From positions 62,001 through 126,000 of the forward strand of contig JAEDDN010000001.1 of NCBI GenBank assembly GCA_016298065.1: a stretch of DNA of 64,000 nucleotides, in the 5' to 3' direction. The translations under genes were made by a program, and so were the position numbers. Source of the stretch: Oscillospiraceae bacterium. GTDB lineage: Bacteria; Bacillota; Clostridia; Oscillospirales; Ruminococcaceae. This document shows, one piece after another, positions 52,896 to 60,481 of the stretch; positions within the stretch are counted from its first letter, which is position 1, and each line of letters opens with the position of its first letter. A model generated the notes under the pieces. The model was not told where the DNA came from and ran no database searches. It was given only the letters and a program-made list of their open reading frames with translations.

Positions 52896-52922
52896 ATGAC
52901 AGTGTGAAAATCACACTGTCAT
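52896..52922 (-). terminator. Hairpin between icd and rex
   Basis: A perfect 12-bp stem (52896-52907 with 52911-52922) has a 3-base loop. On the minus strand it follows the icd stop and is trailed by TTTATG, so it could be a weak terminator or attenuator that lets some readthrough into rex. Confidence 0.6.
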
Positions 52923-52940
52923 TCAAACTTATTTATAAAC

Positions 52941-54152
52941 TTATAAAAGCTTTTGCAAGCGGTTATTTATCTCGATAAGGAAGGTTTCGGTATCTGCTTT
53001 TTGTTTGTTTTCCAGCGAAGATAAAGGAATTAAATCGCCGGTCATAATACCGTCCTCGATTGTCTGAATAGTCGCTTTTTCGAGCTTGTCGGCAAAGGAA
53101 ATAAGATCCTGTACATTATCAAGCTCGCCACGCTTTCTTAAAGCGCCTGTCCAGGCAAAAATCGTAGCAACAGAGTTTGAAGAGGTGGTTTCGCCCTTTA
53201 GGTATTTGTAGTAGTGTCTTTGTACTGTGCCGTGTGCAGCTTCGTATTCGTAAACTCCGTCGGGAGATACAAGCACAGAGGACATAAGACCTAAGCTTCC
53301 GAAAGAAGTTGCAACCATATCCGACATAACGTCGCCGTCATAGTTTTTACAAGCCCAGATATATCCGCCCTTTGAACGTACAACTCTTGCAACAGCGTCG
53401 TCTATAAGGGTGTAGAAATATTCTATACCTGCTGCTTCAAACTTATCCTTATATTCGTTTGCATATATCTCGTTAAAAATATCCTTAAATCTGTGGTCGT
53501 ATTTCTTTGAGATAGTATCTTTGCTGGCAAACCAAATATCTTTTTTAACGTCCAGCGCATAGTTAAAGCAGGTTCTTGCAAAGCTTGCGATACTCTTGTC
53601 GATATTGTGCACACCCTGAATAATACCGGGAGAGGTAAACTCGTGAATAAGCTGTCTTGTTTCGTTTCCGTTTTTGTCGGTAACAACAAGCTCTGCTTTG
53701 CAGTCTGCCTCAACGGTCATTTCGGAGTTTTTATATATATCGCCGTAAGCGTGACGCGCGATAGTTATAGGCTTTTCCCAAGTGGGAATAAAAGGAGTAA
53801 TACCCTTTACCACGATAGGAGTTCTGAATACTGTACCGTCAAGTATAGCACGAATAGTGCCGTTAGGGGATTTCCACATCTTAGACAGATTATATTCTTT
53901 TACACGGTCGGCATTAGGCGTAATTGTAGCACACTTTACTGCAACGCCGTGTTTTTTTGTGGCCTCTGCGGCGTCTATTGTTACTTGGTCTAAGGTTTCG
54001 TTTCTGTGAACAAGCCCTAAGTCATAGTAATCGGTATTGAGCTCGATATAAGGAAGCAGGAGAATATCCTTTATCATCTTCCACATAATTCTTGTCATTT
54101 CATCGCCGTCCATCTCAACGATGGGATTAGGCATTTTTATTTTATCGCTCAT
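52941..54152 (-). CDS. icd: NADP-dependent isocitrate dehydrogenase
   Basis: The 403-residue enzyme oxidatively decarboxylates isocitrate to 2-oxoglutarate. It has PIVEMDGDEMTR at the start, the substrate loop SPNGTIRAILDGTVFR, and the C-terminal AAHGTVQRHYY. This pattern and length match the eukaryotic-like homodimeric NADP class, not the E. coli-type 416-residue phosphorylated class. It lies 20 bases downstream of acn, so the two form an operon supplying 2-oxoglutarate for glutamate. Citrate synthase is not in the window. Confidence 0.95.
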   Translation of the reverse strand: MSDKIKMPNPIVEMDGDEMTRIMWKMIKDILLLPYIELNTDYYDLGLVHRNETLDQVTIDAAEATKKHGVAVKCATITPNADRVKEYNLSKMWKSPNGTIRAILDGTVFRTPIVVKGITPFIPTWEKPITIARHAYGDIYKNSEMTVEADCKAELVVTDKNGNETRQLIHEFTSPGIIQGVHNIDKSIASFARTCFNYALDVKKDIWFASKDTISKKYDHRFKDIFNEIYANEYKDKFEAAGIEYFYTLIDDAVARVVRSKGGYIWACKNYDGDVMSDMVATSFGSLGLMSSVLVSPDGVYEYEAAHGTVQRHYYKYLKGETTSSNSVATIFAWTGALRKRGELDNVQDLISFADKLEKATIQTIEDGIMTGDLIPLSSLENKQKADTETFLIEINNRLQKLL

Positions 54153-54172
54153 CTTAACTATCCTTCCTTATA

Positions 54173-56110
54173 TTACTTTGATTGCTCTTTAGTGTAGTTT
54201 AAAAGTCCGCCTGCAAGAAGAATGTCCTTAGCTCTGCCCGAAAGCTCGCTCTTAACGGGGATAACAGTACCCTTTGTAACATTCTTTATTAAAATAGGCT
54301 TGTCGTTTATAATACATTCTCTTACATCAGGCATTTCGAGTGTGTCGCCTTGGTCAATAGCATCGTAGTCAGCTTCGTACTCAAAGGTCAAAGGCAAGAT
54401 ACCTGCGTTAATGAGATTTGAACGGTGAATACGAGCAAAGCTCTTTACCAAAACAGCCTTAATGCCCAAGTATAAAGGAACAAGCGCTGCGTGCTCACGA
54501 GAGGAGCCTTGTCCGTAGTTTGCACCGCCTACAACAATTCCTTTGCCTGCTTCTAAAGCACGTTTAGGGAAGGTAGTATCGCAAACGCCGAAGCAGAACT
54601 GTGAAAGGTAAGGAATGTTTGAACGGTAAGGCAAAATTTTTGCACCCGCAGGCATAATGTGGTCGGTTGTTATGTTGTCGCCAACCTTTAAGATAACGTC
54701 GGCGTTAATGCTTTCGTCCAGCGGAGTTGTAACAGGGAAAGGCTTTATGTTAGGACCTCTTAAAATTTCGACTTTGTCAGCGTCCTCAACCGAAGCAGGA
54801 GGCTCAACCATATTGTCGTTTATGAGGAAGTGTTCGGGAATTTTAAATTCGGGCATTTCGCCTAAATATTCGGTCGGGTCGGTGAATACACCTGTTAAAG
54901 CACTTACAGCCGCAACCTCAGGGCTTACTAAGTAAACCTGACCGTCGGCAGTACCTGAACGACCCTCAAAGTTACGGTTAAAGGTACGAAGAGAAACGCC
55001 GTTTGAGTTAGGCGACTGTCCCATACCGATACAAGGACCGCAAGCACATTCGAGTATTCTCGCACCTGCGCTTATAAGGTCAGCCAAAGCACCGTTTTGA
55101 GCGAGCATTGTAAATACCTGCTTTGAGCCCGGAGCAATAGCCAGGCTTACATCAGGGTGACAGGTTTTGCCCTTTAATATAGTAGCAACCTTCATTAAAT
55201 CAATAAACGAAGAGTTTGTACATGAGCCTATACAAACCTGATCTATTTTTTTGCTGCCAAGCTCTTTTATAGCCTTTATGTTATCAGGTGAATGAGGACA
55301 TGCAGCCATAGGCTTTAGAGCCGCTAAATCAATCTCAATAACCTTGTCGTATACTGCGTCGTCGTCAGCTTTAATCTCTACCCAGTCCTCAGCTCTGCCC
55401 TGAGCCTTTAAAAATTCTAATGTAATTTCATCGGAAGGGAAGATAGAAGTAGTAGCTCCTAATTCTGCGCCCATATTTGTAATTGTAGCTCTTTCGGGAA
55501 CGGTAAGCGATTTAACACCTTCACCGCCGTATTCGATAACCTTGCCGACGCCGCCTTTAACGGTAAGTATGCGAAGCACCTCTAAGATAACGTCCTTAGC
55601 GGAAACCCAATCGGAAAGCTTGTTTTTTAAGTTTACCCTTACACATTCGGGGCAGGTTATATAATATGCGCCGCCGCCCATAGCAACTGCAACGTCAAGT
55701 CCTCCTGCACCGCAGGCAAACATACCGATACCGCCGCCTGTGGGGGTATGGCTGTCCGAGCCTATTAAGGTTTTACCGGGCTTGCCGAATCTTTCAAGGT
55801 GTACCTGATGACAGATACCGTTACCGGGTCTTGAAAAATAAATGCCGTGTTTTTTAGCTATAGAGCCGATAAATCTGTGGTCGTCTGCATTCTCAAAGCC
55901 CGACTGAAGCGTGTTGTGGTCGATATATGCTACCGAGCGTTCGGTTTTAACCCTGTCAACGCCCATAGCCTCAAACTCAAGATATGCCATAGTACCTGTA
56001 GCATCCTGAGTTAAAGTCTGGTCTATGCGGATACCTATTTCGGTACCCTTAATCATTTCTCCGTCAACGATATGCTGACTTAATATTTTTTCAGCTATAG
56101 TAAGTCCCAT
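54173..56110 (-). CDS. acn: Aconitate hydratase
   Basis: The 645-residue 4Fe-4S enzyme interconverts citrate and isocitrate. The cluster cysteines are in GSCTNSS and CGPCIGMG, and SDSHTPTGGG and YGQGSSREHAAL are typical active-site motifs; the C-terminal swivel domain is complete. The length fits the compact Clostridia/Bacteroidetes class rather than the approximately 900-residue AcnA. AGGAA precedes the ATG and a consensus promoter is at 56176-56148. With icd it makes the oxidative arm of the TCA cycle. Confidence 0.95.
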   Translation of the reverse strand: MGLTIAEKILSQHIVDGEMIKGTEIGIRIDQTLTQDATGTMAYLEFEAMGVDRVKTERSVAYIDHNTLQSGFENADDHRFIGSIAKKHGIYFSRPGNGICHQVHLERFGKPGKTLIGSDSHTPTGGGIGMFACGAGGLDVAVAMGGGAYYITCPECVRVNLKNKLSDWVSAKDVILEVLRILTVKGGVGKVIEYGGEGVKSLTVPERATITNMGAELGATTSIFPSDEITLEFLKAQGRAEDWVEIKADDDAVYDKVIEIDLAALKPMAACPHSPDNIKAIKELGSKKIDQVCIGSCTNSSFIDLMKVATILKGKTCHPDVSLAIAPGSKQVFTMLAQNGALADLISAGARILECACGPCIGMGQSPNSNGVSLRTFNRNFEGRSGTADGQVYLVSPEVAAVSALTGVFTDPTEYLGEMPEFKIPEHFLINDNMVEPPASVEDADKVEILRGPNIKPFPVTTPLDESINADVILKVGDNITTDHIMPAGAKILPYRSNIPYLSQFCFGVCDTTFPKRALEAGKGIVVGGANYGQGSSREHAALVPLYLGIKAVLVKSFARIHRSNLINAGILPLTFEYEADYDAIDQGDTLEMPDVRECIINDKPILIKNVTKGTVIPVKSELSGRAKDILLAGGLLNYTKEQSK

Positions 56111-56147
56111 TCATTCCTACCTCTTTCTAAACATTTATATCCTTATA

Positions 56148-56176
56148 ATTTTATAACATTCATATAAATATGTCAA
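56148..56176 (-). promoter_or_regulatory. Promoter of acn-icd
   Basis: On the minus strand TTGACA (56176-56171) is followed after 17 bases by TAAAAT (56153-56148), about 38 bases from the acn start. Confidence 0.7.
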
Positions 56177-56269
56177 TATTTCGGGGGTAGTTATATACTT
56201 AATATTTCGCGGATATTTTTGCTTTAAATAAAGGAAATTTAAGCGTAAATTACAAGAAAATAAAAACTG

Positions 56270-56298
56270 TTGACAGATAAGTTTTTTTATGGTATACT
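56270..56298 (+). promoter_or_regulatory. Promoter of rplU-prp-rpmA
   Basis: TTGACA (56270-56275) and TATACT (56293-56298) are 17 bases apart, predicting a transcript starting near 56305. Confidence 0.8.
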
Positions 56299-56304
56299 CA
56301 AAAG

Positions 56305-56385
56305 GCCGCATGAATCGGGCTTTTAAACAGCATTTGCTGTGCCTTGTACTCAGCGAGATTATAGAAAAGGCAGGTGCCTTGTAAG
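56305..56385 (+). promoter_or_regulatory. Probable ribosomal protein L21 leader RNA
   Basis: About 80 bases lie between the predicted start of transcription and the L21 gene. They contain a hairpin at 56327-56340 (ACAGCA/TGCTGT) and a longer pairing of GCCTT (56341-56345) with AAGGC (56367-56371). Position and organisation fit the known Firmicute L21 leader, thought to be an autoregulatory site, but I cannot confirm the family from memory alone. Confidence 0.5.
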
Positions 56386-56697
56386 ATGTATGCAGTTTTA
56401 GAAACAGGCGGTAAGCAATACCGTGTTAACGAAGGTGACGTTATCTTTATTGAAAAGCTTGAAGCCCAAGCTAACGATAAGGTTACTTTTGACAAAATCA
56501 ATGCTGTAGCAACCGACAACGGTTTAGTTGTAGGTACTCCGTACGTTGACGGAGCTAAGGTTGAAGCAACGGTTTTGAAAAACGGCAAAGGTAAGAAAAT
56601 CACAGTATTTACCTACAAGCCAAAGAAATCTTCTGCTCGCAAGATGGGACACAGACAAGCTTACACACAGGTAAGAATCGAATCTATTAAAGCTTAA
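56386..56697 (+). CDS. rplU: 50S ribosomal protein L21
   Basis: The 103-residue protein starts MYAVLETGGKQYRV and has the C-terminal KKSSARKMGHRQAYTQVRI of bacterial L21, a 23S rRNA-binding large-subunit protein. I chose ATG 56386, 9 bases after AGGTG, over GTG 56374, because L21 proteins start with M-x-A-(V/I). It is the first gene of the L21-Prp-L27 operon. Confidence 0.98.
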   Translation: MYAVLETGGKQYRVNEGDVIFIEKLEAQANDKVTFDKINAVATDNGLVVGTPYVDGAKVEATVLKNGKGKKITVFTYKPKKSSARKMGHRQAYTQVRIESIKA

Positions 56698-56701
56698 TGT
56701 T

Positions 56702-57016
56702 ATGATTAACGTAAGCTTTGAAAAGCGTGAAGGCGCTTTAGTGGGATTTAAAATCAGCGGACACGCCGGCTATGACGATTACGGAAGCGATATTGTATGC
56801 GCAAGCGTAACTTCGGCAGTTCAGCTTACAGTCAATGCTGTTTGTGAGATTTTAAAATGCAAAGCTGATGTAAAGGTTTTAGATAACGAAATAACGTTAA
56901 GATTATCTTGTTATGAAAAAGAAGCAGTTAGCTTTTTAGAGGCCTTACATTTGCATTTGGAAATTTTATCACAGGATTACAGAGGAACAATTAAAATTAC
57001 CGAAACGGAGGTATAA
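56702..57016 (+). CDS. prp: Ribosomal-processing cysteine protease Prp
   Basis: The 104-residue YsxB/Prp family protein has the catalytic pair His21 (SGHAGY) and Cys33 (DIVCASVT). Prp cuts the N-terminal extension from ribosomal protein L27 in Firmicutes and relatives. The gene lies between rplU (4-base gap) and rpmA (3-base gap), and the L27 here carries the matching extension. Confidence 0.95.
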   Translation: MINVSFEKREGALVGFKISGHAGYDDYGSDIVCASVTSAVQLTVNAVCEILKCKADVKVLDNEITLRLSCYEKEAVSFLEALHLHLEILSQDYRGTIKITETEV

Positions 57017-57019
57017 GTT

Positions 57020-57301
57020 ATGTTAAGATTAGATATGCAGTTCTTCGCTCATAAAAAGGGCGTTGGTTCTACAAAAAACGGACGTGATTCCGAATCTAAA
57101 CGTCTCGGCGCAAAGCGTGCAGACGGTCAGTTTGTTTTAGCAGGTAACATTTTATACCGTCAAAGAGGAACTCACATTCACCCGGGTGAAAATGTAGGAC
57201 GTGGTAAGGACGATACCTTATTCGCAAAGATTGACGGAACAGTTAAATTTGAACGTTTAGGACGTGACCGTAAAAAAGTCAGCGTTTATCCTGTTCAGTA
57301 A
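57020..57301 (+). CDS. rpmA: 50S ribosomal protein L27 with a cleavable N-terminal extension
   Basis: The 93-residue protein begins MLRLDMQFF followed by AHKKGVGSTKNGRDS, the mature L27 start, so Prp should cut after Phe9. L27 lies near the peptidyl-transferase centre. Exposing the mature N-terminus is needed for ribosome function in species with Prp. The rest matches L27 (LGAKRADGQFVLAGNILYRQRGTHIHPG). A terminator at 57311-57341 follows. Confidence 0.98.
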   Translation: MLRLDMQFFAHKKGVGSTKNGRDSESKRLGAKRADGQFVLAGNILYRQRGTHIHPGENVGRGKDDTLFAKIDGTVKFERLGRDRKKVSVYPVQ

Positions 57302-57310
57302 AATGACTTT

Positions 57311-57341
57311 AAGCTCTTTGGGTTATCCAAAGAGCTTTTTT
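57311..57341 (+). terminator. Terminator of rplU-prp-rpmA
   Basis: An 11-bp perfect stem (57311-57321 with 57327-57337) has a 5-base loop and a 6-T run. Confidence 0.93.
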
Positions 57342-57371
57342 ACTGCCATTAAAAATTTTTTAAATTGGGTA

Positions 57372-57400
57372 TTGACAACATAAAAAACTTGTGATAATAT
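57372..57400 (+). promoter_or_regulatory. Promoter of the T-box transcript
   Basis: TTGACA (57372-57377) and TAATAT (57395-57400) are 17 bases apart, just upstream of the T-box leader. Confidence 0.75.
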
Positions 57401-57407
57401 ACTTGAT

Positions 57408-57669
57408 AATAAAGGCTGTGACGAAAAGGTCAGGCTTCTTGATTTTTAAGAGAGTCGGCGGTTGCTGTGAGCCGATAAATCGGGTTTCCTATATGACTAT
57501 CATTTCTGAGCTGTATTTCCGAAAGTGTAAAATGAGTAGGGAATAACGTGGCTGTCGCGTTAAGACAAGGGGCTTGTTAGAGTCAGTGAGGTGGCGCAAT
57601 AAATATTTGCGCAATTTGAGTGGTAACGCGGATTATTTCGTCTCAAAGTTTTCTTTGAGGCGTTTTTTT
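57408..57669 (+). promoter_or_regulatory. T-box leader (tRNA-sensing riboswitch)
   Basis: The leader has the standard 3' switch. The T-box sequence GAGTGGTAACGCGG (57618-57631) carries the UGGU bulge that pairs with the tRNA acceptor end (discriminator A). TTTGAG (57615-57620) can pair with CTCAAA (57642-57647) as antiterminator. The competing terminator is 57639-57648 with 57653-57662, followed by seven T. Stem I includes AGAGAGTCGG (near 57450), and a helix GGTCA/TGACT brings the specifier region to about 57494-57505 before CTGAGC. The specifier codon could be UAU (Tyr) or AUC (Ile); I could not decide. It controls the fused gene at 57705. Confidence 0.92.
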
Positions 57670-57704
57670 ATTTTAATTTTACATAGAGAAAGGAAAGGTA
57701 CTTT

Positions 57705-60002
57705 ATGGCAACACCAACAGTTGAAAACAAAATCAAAGAGGTTGCAAGCAGAATTATTGCAATCAGAGAAGACTTAGGCATTTCAGCTCAGGAGATGGCA
57801 GAGCGAATACAACTTCCTTTTGAAGAATATCAAAAGTTAGAGTTGGGCGAAGAGGATTTCTCTTTCACCTTTATATATAAAATCGCACAGGTTTGCGGTG
57901 TGGAAATTACCGATATAATGGAGGGCGAAAGTCCTAATCTTTCCACCTATACCGTTACCAGAGCAGGTGAGGGCACGCCTATCGTAAGACGTGAGGGCTT
58001 TAATTACAGCCGTCTTGCACCGATGTTTAAAAATAAAATCGCCGAGCCGTTTTTGGTAACAATTCCGTACAGCGAAAAAACCGCTCAGTCTCCGTATCAT
58101 TTTGCAAGTCACGAGGGACAGGAGATAAACATTGTTGTAAAGGGTACTATGAAAATTCAGCTCGGTAACCAAAGCGAGATACTTCATGAGGGCGACTGTG
58201 TTTATTTTGACAGCTCAACTCCTCACGATGAAATTGCTATCGGCGGCGAGGACTGTCAGATTTACGCAATAGTAATGCACCCTGACAAAAACCCTATTTC
58301 CGAATATAAGGAAAGCTTTAGCACAGTAACCGATACAAATGTAGATTTAGCGAATTTAACAGACCCTATATATGAAAGATACATAGAAACCACCACCGAC
58401 GAAAACAATGTTTTAAACGGCATTAGCTTTAAAAACTGCGAGCATTTTAACTTTGCGTTTGACGTTGTTGACGAGATGGCAAAAAAATCTCCGAATAAGC
58501 TTGCTATGATTCATCTTTCAAACGAAAAAGAGGAAACACGCTTTACTTTCCGGGATATGAGCAAATACTCCTCTATGACCGCTAATTACTTTAAAGCACT
58601 CGGCATTAAAAAGGGCGACAGAGTTATGCTGGTGTTAAAAAGACACTATCAGTTCTGGTTTTCGATACTTGCTCTTCATAAAATCGGCGCAATAGTTATA
58701 CCTGCAACAAATCAGCTTGTTGACCACGACTTTGAATACCGTTTTAACGCTGCAGGAGTTAAAGCTATCGTATGTACTGCCGACGGAGATACCGCACATC
58801 AGGTTGAGCTTGCAGAGAAAAATTGTCCCGAGCTTGAGACAAAAATCATAGTAAACGGTAAGCGTGACGGCTGGCATAGCTTTGAAGAAGAATTTAAAGA
58901 GTATTCCGATGTATTTGAGAAACCGTCTTTAAGCGAAGGAGGCTTCGGCGACGATACAATGCTTATGTTCTTTACATCGGGAACAACAGGTTATCCGAAA
59001 ATTGCAGCTCATGACTTCAGATATCCTTTAGGCCATTTTATTACCGCAAAATACTGGCATAATGTTGATCCTAACGGAATACACTTTACAATTTCCGATA
59101 CAGGTTGGGGTAAGGCGTTATGGGGTAAGCTTTACGGTCAATGGCTTTGCGAAACGGCTACCTTTGTATATGACTTTGACAGATTTAATGCAGACGATAT
59201 ATTGGGACTTTTCTCAAAATACAATATCACAACCTTCTGCGCACCTCCGACAATGTACCGTTTCTTTATAAAAGAGGACTTGGCAAATTATGATTTGACA
59301 TCGGTTAAATACGCTACCGTTGCAGGTGAGGCGTTAAACCCCGAGGTATTCTATCAATTTTACAACGCTACAGGCGTAAAGCTTATGGAGGGCTTCGGTC
59401 AGACCGAAACAACACTTACCATAGGTAACTTTGTGGGTAACACCGTAAAGGTCGGCTCTATGGGTAAACCGTCTCCGCTTTACGACGTTGATATTCTCTT
59501 ACCTGACGGCACCTCCGCAGGGGTAGGCGAAGTCGGCGAAATCGTAGTAAGAACCGACAAGGGTAAACCTTACGGACTATATAAGGAATATTATCGCAAC
59601 GAAGAGCTTACAAAACAGGCTTGGTACGATAACGCTTATCATACAGGCGATACTGCCTTCAGAGATGAAAACGGTTACTTTACCTATGTGGGAAGAGCAG
59701 ACGACTTAATTAAGTCATCAGGCTACCGCATCGGACCTTTTGAGATTGAAAGCGTTATTATGGAATTGCCTTTTGTACTCGAATGTGCAGTTATCGGTGC
59801 ACCTGATGAGATAAGAGGTCAGGTTGTTAAGGCGGTAGTTGTTTTGACGCCTAACACCGAAAAAACAGATGAGCTTAAAAAAGAAATACAGCAATATGTA
59901 AAAAAGCACACTGCGCCTTATAAATATCCGAGAATAGTTGAGTTTGTGGACGATTTACCTAAAACCATAAGCGGAAAAATCATAAGAGCAGAGCTTAGAT
60001 AG
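57705..60002 (+). CDS. Fusion of XRE-type HTH, cupin and acyl-CoA synthetase domains
   Basis: The 765-residue protein has three parts. Residues ~8-66 form an XRE-type helix-turn-helix (REDLGISAQEMAERIQLPFEEYQKLELG). Residues ~115-195 form a cupin (HEGQEINIVVKGTMKIQLG, then HEGDCVYFDSSTPHD). Residues ~225-765 form an AMP-forming acyl-CoA synthetase with the P-loop-like FFTSGTTGYPK, EGFGQTET, YHTGDTA, the YVGRADDLIKSSGYRIGP hinge and the C-terminal lysine in PKTISGKIIRAEL. It should activate a carboxylic acid as acyl-AMP and then acyl-CoA; the medium-chain/aryl type is most similar, but the substrate is unknown. A T-box leader precedes it, so its expression responds to an uncharged tRNA. Confidence 0.88.
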   Translation: MATPTVENKIKEVASRIIAIREDLGISAQEMAERIQLPFEEYQKLELGEEDFSFTFIYKIAQVCGVEITDIMEGESPNLSTYTVTRAGEGTPIVRREGFNYSRLAPMFKNKIAEPFLVTIPYSEKTAQSPYHFASHEGQEINIVVKGTMKIQLGNQSEILHEGDCVYFDSSTPHDEIAIGGEDCQIYAIVMHPDKNPISEYKESFSTVTDTNVDLANLTDPIYERYIETTTDENNVLNGISFKNCEHFNFAFDVVDEMAKKSPNKLAMIHLSNEKEETRFTFRDMSKYSSMTANYFKALGIKKGDRVMLVLKRHYQFWFSILALHKIGAIVIPATNQLVDHDFEYRFNAAGVKAIVCTADGDTAHQVELAEKNCPELETKIIVNGKRDGWHSFEEEFKEYSDVFEKPSLSEGGFGDDTMLMFFTSGTTGYPKIAAHDFRYPLGHFITAKYWHNVDPNGIHFTISDTGWGKALWGKLYGQWLCETATFVYDFDRFNADDILGLFSKYNITTFCAPPTMYRFFIKEDLANYDLTSVKYATVAGEALNPEVFYQFYNATGVKLMEGFGQTETTLTIGNFVGNTVKVGSMGKPSPLYDVDILLPDGTSAGVGEVGEIVVRTDKGKPYGLYKEYYRNEELTKQAWYDNAYHTGDTAFRDENGYFTYVGRADDLIKSSGYRIGPFEIESVIMELPFVLECAVIGAPDEIRGQVVKAVVVLTPNTEKTDELKKEIQQYVKKHTAPYKYPRIVEFVDDLPKTISGKIIRAELR

Positions 60003-60017
60003 TTTTTAAAGCTTAGT

Positions 60018-60055
60018 AAAAATCTGCCGAACATATACGTTCGGCAGATTTTTTA
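60018..60055. terminator. Bidirectional terminator between the acyl-CoA synthetase gene and the 78-residue gene
   Basis: A 15-bp stem (60018-60032 with 60039-60053) with a 6-base loop is flanked by A-rich and T-rich runs. The stop codon of the minus-strand gene overlaps its right edge. Confidence 0.88.
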
Positions 60056-60289
60056 TTTGTTTTTATTTTCAGACGGTTTTATGCTTTGGCGGTTATGATT
60101 TTTGTGGTCTTTATCGTCGCTTAAAGGAATATCGTAAATTTGGCAGTAAGCCTTTACCTCCTCCTCGCTTGTCGGTGCAGCGGCAACAAGACCGGTACAT
60201 TCGGTTTGAGATACGACCGATTCGTTACCCGAAAAAATGTCGTTTTCTATATTGTAAGTATTATTTTTATCCGTATTTTTGTTTTTCAC
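60053..60289 (-). CDS. Small hydrophilic protein of unknown function
   Basis: I do not recognise this 78-residue protein. It starts at GTG 60289 on the minus strand, 6-7 bases after AAAGGG. It is highly charged and Asn/Lys/Asp/Glu-rich, with a middle segment TECTGLVAAAPTSEEEVKAYCQIYDIP that has two Cys and predicted helix; the end is basic and low-complexity. No signal peptide or membrane segment. The proper ribosome binding site and a terminator that overlaps its stop support a real gene. Confidence 0.6.
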   Translation of the reverse strand: MKNKNTDKNNTYNIENDIFSGNESVVSQTECTGLVAAAPTSEEEVKAYCQIYDIPLSDDKDHKNHNRQSIKPSENKNK

Positions 60290-60481
60290 TTTATCACCCT
60301 TTCAAAAATATTATCTCCAAAAGGTAAAAATATATTTATAAGTGCAGAATAAATACAAAAACTAAAAACAAAAATTAAATTTTCCTTACAGGCATTTTTT
60401 GATAGAAAAAGCCCCGTATTTATGGTATACTAAAATTTAATAGGGAAATTCACCCCAAAAGCTTTTGAAAGGATTAAAAAA

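Noticed and set aside
52896..52922. Rex operator at the icd-rex boundary
   Set aside because: The palindrome has only 3 bases between half-sites, whereas Rex sites have a longer central spacer of the TTGTGAA-type; it fits a hairpin better.
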